Shown piece by piece: positions 22,401 to 28,647 of a stretch of 64,000 nucleotides of DNA. The stretch's first letter is position 1, and each line of letters starts with the position of its first letter. Both the position numbers and the translations under genes were made by a program. Origin of the DNA: Haematococcus lacustris (Eukaryota; Chlorophyta; Chlorophyceae; Chlamydomonadales; Haematococcaceae); assembly GCA_030144725.1 (NCBI GenBank), contig JASKMD010000029.1, positions 5,751,538-5,815,537 on the forward strand, given 5' to 3'. Under the pieces are notes generated by a model that saw only the letters and a program-made list of their open reading frames with translations, was not told the origin of the DNA and made no database searches.

Positions 22401-23735
22401 ATCACCGCCGCCTACAGACAAAAGCTCACGCCGCCGACTCCCAAAACAGGCCACTACACAAACACACAGACCAGAAATTACCCCTGGACCCGCCCCAAAG
22501 CCGTGGACCCCTTCACGTTGCACACCTGCCAAAATATACACTGGATGCACACAGCCATCATGGACAGAGCAGGGTTTCAAGAATGCATCAGCAGACTATC
22601 GGGGGGCAAAGCGCCTGGCCCAGACGGCATTGAAAACGAGATCATCAAGATGCTGCCATGGGAGATGAGGGACACCATACACCAACTATTCATCATCATG
22701 TGGGCCACTGGCTGCACACCCACAACATGGAATACCAGTGACACCTGCCTGCTCTTCAAGGACAAGGGCCAAGAAACAGACCTCAACGCCTACAGACCTG
22801 TTGGGCTGGCCAATACCATCTACAAACTCTGGACCAGCCTCATAACCAAGGCGCTGTACGAGTATGCTGAGGCTAACGGGATGTTAAGTAACTGCCAAGC
22901 AGGCTTCCGCTCCCATAGGGACACCACACAACAGCTCCAAATGCTGGTCATGGCCCTGGAAGACGCCAAGCTAGCCAAAGTAGATATCTATGCGCTACTG
23001 GTCGACTTCACTAGTGCCTTCAACACCACCTGCCAAGACAAACTGCTATGGATCATGCACGACCTTGGCTTCCCCACCGACGCCACAGACGCGGTGAAGG
23101 ACCTGTACACGGGCGCTACAACGCGCTTTAGAACTCCCTACGGCCCCACCGACCCGGTACCTGTAGACCGGGGCACCATCCAGGGCGACTCACTCTCACC
23201 CTTCCTGTTCCTCATCTACATCGAACCCTTACTGCGATGGCTCCAAGTAGGAGCGAGGGGGTACAAATTTACATCCGACACAACCGACAGTGCCGGGCGA
23301 TTTACAATCGGCAGCATCGATTACGCCGATGACATCGCTATCCTATGCAACTCGATCAGCAACCTACGCTGTCAGGCAGACAAGCTCTCCGCCTACTCGG
23401 ATTGGGGCTACCTAATCGTATCCCACAGCAAAACCCTCGCCACAGCGGCGCTCCACAAAGCGCACCAATCCGGCAGATGCAGCACCATGGCAGAAGCGGA
23501 AAAGCAAGCCCGTAGAGAACTGCAAGCCGTAACGCTACAAGGGAAACCTGTCACCTACCTCAAACCGACCTCCCCCTTCACTTACCTTGGTGTCTTACTT
23601 ACCATGACGCTCAACTGGAAACCACAACACATAGCCATGATGACACAACTCAGACAGAAGCTAGACTACGACGCTCATTCGCTAGCGCCAGACAAGCCAT
23701 CCACATCATCAAGACAGCCATCATCCCCAGTCTAG
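16485..23735 (+). CDS. LINE polyprotein, N-terminal part: repeats, 2A, cysteine peptidase-like pair, APE endonuclease, reverse transcriptase
   Basis: 2416 codons from the ATG at 16485 to a premature TAG. Residues 29-50 are strongly hydrophobic (AVILTCVLLLCACWGWGA), like a signal anchor. Residues 155-646 are 13 tandem repeats. GDVEANPGP at 876-884 is a 2A motif, so translation should yield an 883-residue product and a second chain starting at Pro884. Residues 898-1014 and 1100-1235 form two Cys...His...LDS peptidase-like modules. From about 1455 come APE endonuclease motifs: TTFNVRG, LILTETM, AGDINA and LSDHRPL. From about 2040 comes reverse transcriptase: GGKAPGPDGI, VDFTSAFNT, GTIQGDSLSPFLF, then YADD at 2280-2283. 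The frame leaves its homologous course near 23675, where the next frame continues with SARQAIHIIKTAIIPSLAYS. This indicates a one-base indel, not a true C-terminus. Confidence 0.9.
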   Translation: MSLETQKPTCEERSTQAMEVDGKPKRGLAVILTCVLLLCACWGWGAASLGGTSGHLAPHLSDQHGAVEGSPHGSYASSSGPWPAFWPMANYISPTLNSTDTNNFLNEQCYALHRQTATTDLLLPLCNPIPDAILNIIYLTDTQPGQMNTHPCLQACIRHGAQPALPALLATALHDQPAATVMPTTHVDMQACIRHSAQPYHHPPALTDTALHDQPAATELLTTHVDMQAGIRHGAQPYHHLPALTATSMHDQPAATVMPTTHVDMQAGMRHGAQPYHHLPDLLATALRDQPATTEMPSTHCDMQAGMRHGAQPYHHLPDLLATALHDQPAATEMPTTHVDMQAGMRHGAQPYHHLPDLLATALHDQPAATEMPTTHVDMQAGMSHGAQPYHHLPDLLATALHDQPATTEMPTIHVDMQAGMRHGAQPYHHLPDLLATALHDQPAATEMPTIHVDMQAGMRHGAQPYHHLPDLLATALHDQPATTEMPTIHVDMQAGMRHGAQPYHHLPDLLATALRDQPATTEMPSTHCDMQAGMRHGAQPYHHLPDLLATALHDQPATTEMPTIHVDMQAGMRHGGQPYHHLPDLLATALRDQPATTEMPTIHVDMQAGMRHGAQPYHHLPDLLATALHDQPATTEMQTTHVDMHAMEIKTSHQQRTQHEHSVEAFYSMGGRLQLGHEWCALLIIPLPRSNTMSHACTAAHVTRSSGCIPQHYRVATACSAPQRTSTHIGRVITQQRSLETQLLLFGMGIYIITTAPQHGNKPTAKESKQCLRRHKKRLSSYRSTVRTIGYNVMTGMDGTLAASSSLCKLSNTFHLSTQGAKNGRPYTVYQYNNTLHVYCCYQTTIGETSWTTCTFNPITAARAVYVAWLLLAAGDVEANPGPAIKHFKQDKDSSACQVYSLNNAAGHEWVTMQDIDNFYENRLPQLTDHFERGAWLMARGVDGYSDEVIEMYLRTHYGLAVQSIAQLNQPNDWAADNLGNLAGQYGTHTFLCKKPGHSMAMKCINGAWHLLDSLKTTATPLLHIPAATKRIMHQLFVITPNIRSREQIRRCEEKGIHHIISHAEQTCDHDRNTTAPGPTYTPTHNPAQPYMEGQHEECCLVHAFNMAMGKKCIDYHAVIRHCKQLAEHLQHLAQAAREAGHTIRSFNTDHIYHEKGKFSSDTLNHYLHRQHHEMRTYLHPAAIYLPTHSITPEAITTAIASTGATHTDVVILLSHHHATVIKHTQQGWYQLDSFNRVPKPLSTPNDWGRLQGNLLTICTGNVRHTRFVRREIWIADPLEATTASALAAHFQDHTDPIDLTNHIEVGEILAPPSVTTIDADKNSTLDTKRNTTVEDTPLHEEPARSRQRRDIPTVTLRPPVPSGTPRTNRPTTRVDTNIGPSAKRVRATKAHRNDTHTQTLMSQYLRKPTTGAHTTRLNPALAETPQTTPDNDSRTSQHNNPPTELPQATHNRQHITLTTFNVRGLCRSRNEVLNLVHKHSPDILILTETMTQPKSNKPSSGWLKRVMPNYTVHRHEGHSEVLIGIRHDLAIQMQTTMLPPCTDADVNTRCVILSLRQRQSEELTLVATYWPSGNNDDAIPLRRKMQEHIRTATGHLPGSLILAGDINATMRAEDRSEHTEYTQDHMMREFATEMRLSEADPGDRAWTYQQPHCNSRIDAILTRDARQGPGHRTHVDTNAYLSDHRPLTATLTTTRLGLDLAATHQPLKHSHTILTTPITNKDREAYRLGVQQPSSGAPQLHAQLTAYLAPMYTDATHFLTTLDKASPQQPQRLTLVAGLPAREAVDTAATMLTTLLETCRGTAMQTCNTKTLTRGGQHYQRRSMCKIRLALGKKLKTTRELSRKARMFYKQNNVHPSTDDLLPETDTINAEVREAVQARQGDGTTENYVQAALAQLTNSYRDQIHKLDDDDSALAIAQARLRMQHLISTQPKKANKYILRPSRTDHKGLQALADPDTKNICTAPADLNRIITAAYRQKLTPPTPKTGHYTNTQTRNYPWTRPKAVDPFTLHTCQNIHWMHTAIMDRAGFQECISRLSGGKAPGPDGIENEIIKMLPWEMRDTIHQLFIIMWATGCTPTTWNTSDTCLLFKDKGQETDLNAYRPVGLANTIYKLWTSLITKALYEYAEANGMLSNCQAGFRSHRDTTQQLQMLVMALEDAKLAKVDIYALLVDFTSAFNTTCQDKLLWIMHDLGFPTDATDAVKDLYTGATTRFRTPYGPTDPVPVDRGTIQGDSLSPFLFLIYIEPLLRWLQVGARGYKFTSDTTDSAGRFTIGSIDYADDIAILCNSISNLRCQADKLSAYSDWGYLIVSHSKTLATAALHKAHQSGRCSTMAEAEKQARRELQAVTLQGKPVTYLKPTSPFTYLGVLLTMTLNWKPQHIAMMTQLRQKLDYDAHSLAPDKPSTSSRQPSSPV
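16947..18422 (+). repeat. Thirteen tandem repeats of 114 bp (38 residues) inside the LINE ORF
   Basis: The first unit has 36 codons and the next twelve have 38 each, 492 codons in all. The consensus runs AGMRHGAQPYHHLPDLLATA, then LHDQPATTEMPTTHVDMQ. Units 4 and 10 share CDMQ and RDQP variants, as do the DNA sequences, pointing to block duplication within the array. The unit is rich in His, Gln, Met and Pro, with no predicted fold that I recognise. Confidence 0.95.
19110..19136 (+). other. 2A ribosome-skipping motif (GDVEANPGP)
   Basis: Matches the 2A consensus D-(V/I)-E-x-N-P-G-P exactly, preceded by a Leu-rich stretch (AWLLLAAG) as is usual for active 2A peptides. The predicted skip lies between Gly883 and Pro884. 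It separates the repeat-rich, hydrophobic N-terminal protein from the enzymatic polyprotein. 2A-like sequences are known in some APE-type non-LTR elements of trypanosomes and animals. Confidence 0.9.
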
Positions 23736-24400
23736 CCTATAGCTTCTGCGTAGCCCCATGCACACCGGGAGACCTAGACCTCTACGACAGAGCAGTCAAC
23801 CAATGCGTCAAGAAAAAGCTGAGGCTACCGTTAGGCACAACCAATGCCGTCATCAGGGAGGACATAGACAAGCTCGGTCTAGGCATCAGCTCCACAGCCC
23901 AGGAGTATCATGCAAGGAACACCACAGCCCTCATACATAGCCTCCAATCTGCGGATGACACACATGCCCACATAACCAGGAACATGCTCCACAAACAGAT
24001 CACTTGGCTCTACGCTCAAGCTGCCAAGCACGGACACCGCATGCTCAGTATGCTGCAACACACCCTTCGTGCCAGGCAACTCCTCCATGCGACCACAGCC
24101 CAGCTCAAGGCCACACACCAAGGAGAAGAACTGTACCCTAAGGAAACCAAACTACTTGGGCAGCTCATCACACAGGACAACAGCCCCCTTCCACATGACA
24201 TAGTCAACGCAAGCATCACATGCCTCAAGAGCCTCGGTATCAAACATGCGTCTGAGCTCCAACAAGCCATTGCCGACGACACATACATCATATCGGGAAA
24301 GATGCTGAAGGATCGCTTCGGCAACAAGGTCAAGCAGAAACACTACATCGCCCTCAACAAGCTGGCGGCCATGGCGTCCCGGGTCCAATCAATGTATTAA
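23681..24400 (+). pseudogene. LINE polyprotein, post-RT segment in shifted frame (first copy)
   Basis: Continues the polyprotein one frame over from the preceding ORF, from SARQAIHIIKTAIIPSLAYS through VREDID-type and GKMLKDRFGNKVKQKHYIAL blocks. It ends at a TAA (24398-24400) created where the first copy of the internal duplication runs into the second. It corresponds to the thumb/connection region between RT and PHD. It has no start of its own and is read only if the frameshift near 23675 is bypassed. Confidence 0.75.
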
Positions 24401-24955
24401 GAAAAAACTTAGACTCCCACTAGGCACACCCAATGCCGTTGTCAGGGAGGACATCGACAAGCTCGGCCTTGGCATCAGCTCAACAGCCAAAGAGTACCAT
24501 ACCAGAAACACTACAGCCCTCCTACACAGCCTCCAGTCCACAGACACCACACATGCCCACATAACCAGATGCATGCTACACAAACAGATCACTTGGCTCT
24601 ACGCTCAAGCTGCCAAGCATGGACATCGCATGCTCATTATGCTGCGACACACCCTACGAGCCAGACAACTCCTACATGCCACCACGGCGCAGCTCACTGC
24701 CACCCAGGAAGGACAAGAACTCTACCATAAGGAAACCAAACTGCTTGGACAACTCATCACACAGAATACCAGCCCCCTTCCACTCGACATAGTTAGTGCT
24801 TGCATGACGTGCCTCAAAAGCTTGGGCATCCGACATGCCACAGAGCTCCAACACACCATCGCTGGCCATACCTATCAGGAAAGATGCTTAAAGAACGCTT
24901 CCACAACAAAGTTAAACAAAAACACTATATCGCCCTCAACAGACTAACGACCATG
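23800..24955 (+). repeat. Internal tandem duplication of the LINE (two copies of about 580 bp)
   Basis: Copy 1 is about 23800-24382 and copy 2 about 24388-24955. Both encode NQC(V/I)KKKLRLPLGT at the start and KVKQKHYIALN near the end, but differ at many third positions and some residues (for example LQSADDTHAH against LQSTDTTHAH). The divergence is far greater than between fresh duplicates. Copy 2 has lost several bases around 24870-24880, causing a frameshift. Confidence 0.85.
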
Positions 24956-27900
24956 GCGACCCAGGACAGATGCCCAACCACAACAGAAGCGAAAGACATC
25001 GCAGCCAAACGAGACACCACCCTAGACCTGCCCGCTGCGCAAAGACTCATTAAACCATGGGCCGCGGGTCTGACGGAGCTTGCACCAACCGACGTCGAGG
25101 AAGACACAAAACACCGCTACGCTGATATCAGGGCGTACGTGACTGCCAAGAAGCCCACACCGACCGAAGCGACGCACGTGACCGAACATGCAACACAACC
25201 ACCCGCAGCCCAGGAGGCCATCAAGAGTAGCTCCCGGCTGCTAAAGCGAGAGAACAGGGAAACCCAACCGCCCCCAACAAAACCCGCCCGACCCAAGGCG
25301 GGCACGAAACGGAACACTGAGGGCAGACAGATACAAACCATCCCGGAGGATATAGTGCACATAATAGGCCTCGACCTCCCAGGGCTCTCCAGCTGGAAGG
25401 TGGATAAAGCCTGCCGTTGTAAACCCAAGGACCTAGGCAGCATACTAGGGGCCATGTACGGCCACCAAGAGGCCATCACCAGCATAGATGGATGGCAATG
25501 GGACGGCATCAACAAAGAAAGCTACTACAAGGTGCATTGGAAGCCCACAATCATAGATAAATGGGCATTACCACTATGTGCAGAAGAAGGCTATACACCC
25601 ACACACATAGAACCCATCAGCAGGGAAGAGGCTAAAGACGTATGCACATGTGAGCTATGCTGGCTACCAAGAGGAGACAGCCCAATGTGCCACAACTGCA
25701 AGAGGGCCTACCACCCAGCCTGCCTTGAGGAAGCCCTCCTGTCGGGACACAAAGAACCAGGCCACTGGCTGTGCCCAATATGCAAGTTTGGCAGCAACGA
25801 GTTCAAAACGACTATGCGTCAGTCAGCGCACTCGGACCTCATACGAGTTCACTGGCGCCCCACCCTCGAACCGGCACCTCTCATCACGGCACACCTGGAC
25901 TACCTGGCGCGACGCAGCGACTATGAAGAGGAAAATAAGAGGATACAAGAAGCTAGATACGCGCGGCCTGACACACAGCTGCCAACACACACCCGGCAGG
26001 GACTGCCGGACCCGCACACCTGGCTACCCCGGTGCACCAACCTTCACTCGAAGGCCACCTTCCACACGTACCCCATCAACCCGCAGACGGACATCGTCGG
26101 GACGGGCAAATGCGAAACCTTCCTCCAACTGCACCCCCACATAACCACCCCCGCGATGAACCTCAGCACGGGAGAGCCCATCATGCCCAAGCACGACCTA
26201 GTGCAACATGTAACGGTTCACGATGAGTCGGGCCGCACAATAGGCCTTCTAACCAAACAACAACACCAACACCTACACGCTTGGCTACAACACACACCAC
26301 ACACACGCAACCGGGCCACAGAACTGGTGGCCCTCCTCAGGAGACAGGACACACGGAGCAGCCGCCACCCCTTGAGACTGGCACAAGACAAAGCCCTCAC
26401 CACCCTACACACCACACGCAGCTTTCCAAGTACCGTCCAAAGGTGGGCTGATCCACTCACAGTTAGACCGGAAACCACTACCTACTGGAGCCCTGACATC
26501 AATGACACGGCCTTTGGGGCACACCACAACTGCCTACTGGTACGCCACACTGGGTTATCCACATGGAATGTACCAGCCGATGATGCGGTGGCCTTGAAAT
26601 GCGTCAACCATGCTATACACTCAGCACACCAGGAGGAGGCCATGGCCACCATCATGTTAATCCCTGGTAAAAAGGGCATCTCCTACCCCAAACACATTGA
26701 CACCCTAAGACGCTACCCAGAGTACTGCCAGCACCTGGCCAGCATACCCCTCACCAATACCAACTGCTCCAAACTTGGCAAACACGCCACCCTCCTCGTC
26801 TACGTCATATGGAATGAGGCAGGGCAACTACTCACCACGAAAGGCAACCCACAAGGATGGATGGCTAGCACAGCCACTGCCCTACACCCGGACAGGGAGA
26901 CACACCCTCTCCTTCGCAGACCCCACAATCAAAAACAGCCAGCCACTCTCCCCAATGGCCACAAACAGCACCTCCGCCTCCCGCTCGACAGGACTCTACC
27001 CACGCTGGGGCACACACGCAGCCAACACCAACTCACACACCACTCCACCACGCTACCACGGATGGCCATCACCGAATGGACCACAGTAGCGTACACTGAC
27101 GGTAGCTGCATTAAGACATCCGAGCCAGACCCGGCGCGCGTCGGGGCGGGGGTCTATATCCCGGAAAGCAACGCCCTTCTTACCATTGCGATGAACGACC
27201 TAGAAAACAACACCATCAACAAGGCAGAACTCAGAGCGATACACGCGGCACTCAAAGCGGGGGCCAGACGCATCGCCACCGACAGCCTCTGCTCTCTCTA
27301 CCAGATCCGTCGAGCTCTCGCTAACCCGATGTCCCTTATCAATCATAGACACAACGACATCCTGACGGACATCGCCACCCTCATCATCGACAGCCCCGAC
27401 ACGATCCAGTTCTACAAAGTCCGGGCACACTCGGGCATCATCGGCAACGAAGGCGCAGATGCCCTTGCTAAACACGCAGCGCTACACCTGGAGCAGGCAA
27501 ACACTCTAGGGTACCACCCGACCATACCTAAAGAGAGGGGCATCTGGCTCAACCACGGGACCGATAGCGAAACCCTCGCCCCGCTGCCGGACTGCCGACA
27601 AAGCGTGCGAGCACACATGCACAGCAAGCACAAGTTAGGTCTCGCCAACCAAGACAGCATCTACTACCAGATGACCCAAGATATCACCAAAGCCGCGGCC
27701 AAAGGAGCGGGCGAAAGAGTGATGACCGATGCGACCATCTCCACCCCCGCGCAAAGGACCGCCCTACTCTACCGTACTGGAGGGCTCTACAACCAAAAGC
27801 TAGCTATGCGCTGGAAGCAGGCGACAGACGACCGCTGCCCGCTCTGTGGGGAGGCCGACAGTGCCACACACCTCCTATCGGGCTGCAGCGAGACCCTGCC

Positions 27901-28483
27901 GCTCGTGCAAGAAAGGCATAACGGTGCTGGCCGCCTCATCGCCAAAGCCATCAGCAAAGGAACCCTGGGCGGGTGCATCCGGTTTGCGGACACCGGCAGC
28001 TGGGAGAAGGGCGCAAGAGAAAACCTTGACCTCCCTAACGACACACTACACACCACACTACGGGCACTCGGCCTGAAACCAACAGCGACCAAAAACACTA
28101 CCAGACCAGACATACTCGTGGTGGCGCCACAAAAGATGACGGGCAAACGAGGCAAAGCCATTAAAAGGATCACCATCGTAGAAATCAAATACTGTGCGGA
28201 CTCGAGGTGGATGGAGCAACTGGACAAGGCCCTGAATCAACATAACAAATTGGCACACACCATGCGAAAAATAGGCCACATGGTTGAGATCAGACCAATC
28301 CTACTGGGTATAGGTGGTATTACTTATGAAACACACACACGTCAACACCTCATCGCCCTGGGTATCACTCAAAGCAACGCCACCAAGCTACTAAACAAGC
28401 TCACGAGACATGCGGTAGAAGCAGCCCACACCATTGCCAAAACAAGTTACAGACTAAGAGCTATTAGAAAGGGGGGGGGGTAG
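24800..28483 (+). CDS. LINE polyprotein, C-terminal part: PHD finger, RNase H, zinc knuckle, restriction-like endonuclease
   Basis: Open frame of 1227 codons to the TAG at 28481-28483. Homologous reading starts only near 24876, after a frameshift from the second duplicate copy, so no true start codon is claimed. Codons about 280-333 hold a PHD finger (CTCELC, CHNC, H-x2-C, WLCPIC). Codons about 560-680 form an unassigned domain with YWSPDINDTAFGAHHN. Codons about 765-895 are RNase H (AYTDGSCI, KAELRAIHAA, IATDSLCSLY, VRAHSGIIGNEGADALAKHA), with all acidic residues present. RCPLCGEADSATHLLSGC near 1012 is a C-x2-C-x7-H-x4-C knuckle. RPDILVV and IVEIKYC (codons about 1102-1132) form the PD-(D/E)xK core of a restriction-like endonuclease. 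Together these would nick the target and prime cDNA synthesis. Confidence 0.87.
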   Translation: MHDVPQKLGHPTCHRAPTHHRWPYLSGKMLKERFHNKVKQKHYIALNRLTTMATQDRCPTTTEAKDIAAKRDTTLDLPAAQRLIKPWAAGLTELAPTDVEEDTKHRYADIRAYVTAKKPTPTEATHVTEHATQPPAAQEAIKSSSRLLKRENRETQPPPTKPARPKAGTKRNTEGRQIQTIPEDIVHIIGLDLPGLSSWKVDKACRCKPKDLGSILGAMYGHQEAITSIDGWQWDGINKESYYKVHWKPTIIDKWALPLCAEEGYTPTHIEPISREEAKDVCTCELCWLPRGDSPMCHNCKRAYHPACLEEALLSGHKEPGHWLCPICKFGSNEFKTTMRQSAHSDLIRVHWRPTLEPAPLITAHLDYLARRSDYEEENKRIQEARYARPDTQLPTHTRQGLPDPHTWLPRCTNLHSKATFHTYPINPQTDIVGTGKCETFLQLHPHITTPAMNLSTGEPIMPKHDLVQHVTVHDESGRTIGLLTKQQHQHLHAWLQHTPHTRNRATELVALLRRQDTRSSRHPLRLAQDKALTTLHTTRSFPSTVQRWADPLTVRPETTTYWSPDINDTAFGAHHNCLLVRHTGLSTWNVPADDAVALKCVNHAIHSAHQEEAMATIMLIPGKKGISYPKHIDTLRRYPEYCQHLASIPLTNTNCSKLGKHATLLVYVIWNEAGQLLTTKGNPQGWMASTATALHPDRETHPLLRRPHNQKQPATLPNGHKQHLRLPLDRTLPTLGHTRSQHQLTHHSTTLPRMAITEWTTVAYTDGSCIKTSEPDPARVGAGVYIPESNALLTIAMNDLENNTINKAELRAIHAALKAGARRIATDSLCSLYQIRRALANPMSLINHRHNDILTDIATLIIDSPDTIQFYKVRAHSGIIGNEGADALAKHAALHLEQANTLGYHPTIPKERGIWLNHGTDSETLAPLPDCRQSVRAHMHSKHKLGLANQDSIYYQMTQDITKAAAKGAGERVMTDATISTPAQRTALLYRTGGLYNQKLAMRWKQATDDRCPLCGEADSATHLLSGCSETLPLVQERHNGAGRLIAKAISKGTLGGCIRFADTGSWEKGARENLDLPNDTLHTTLRALGLKPTATKNTTRPDILVVAPQKMTGKRGKAIKRITIVEIKYCADSRWMEQLDKALNQHNKLAHTMRKIGHMVEIRPILLGIGGITYETHTRQHLIALGITQSNATKLLNKLTRHAVEAAHTIAKTSYRLRAIRKGGG

Positions 28484-28592
28484 GGGGTCGGTTACTTCTC
28501 GAGCTTGATGGTGGGAGCAGGCCGCGCCCCAGGCGGTTGCTCCTCCCTTAATGCACGCCGGTGAATACCGGCGTAGTCTTCTTCTTCTTCTT

Positions 28593-28605
28593 CTTTGTAA
28601 GGGGC
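28593..28605 (+). repeat. Target-site duplication of the LINE, right copy
   Basis: CTTTGTAAGGGGC, identical to 16377-16389. The preceding (CTT)n tail makes the exact left edge uncertain by up to three bases. Confidence 0.8.
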
Positions 28606-28647
28606 AATCAAATTGTTTGTTTAATTATTCATGGCATGATGCACATG

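Larger units (their letters stand above)
16390..28592 (+). mobile_element. Dualen/RandI-like non-LTR retrotransposon with two endonuclease domains (inactivated)
   Basis: A 12.2-kb LINE flanked by a 13-bp target-site duplication, with a short 5' leader and a 3' (CTT)n tail preceded by a perfect GCCGGT-GAAT-ACCGGC hairpin (28557-28572). Order of coding modules: hydrophobic leader, 13 repeats of 38 residues, 2A motif, two cysteine-peptidase-like modules, APE-type endonuclease, reverse transcriptase with YADD, PHD finger, RNase H, CCHC-type knuckle, restriction-like endonuclease. Elements with both an APE and a restriction-like endonuclease were described from Chlamydomonas as Dualen/RandI, and this arrangement fits that clade. 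The reading frame is broken near 23675 and near 24875, and a segment of about 580 bp is duplicated (23800-24382 and 24388-24955). The copy is therefore probably dead. Confidence 0.88.
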
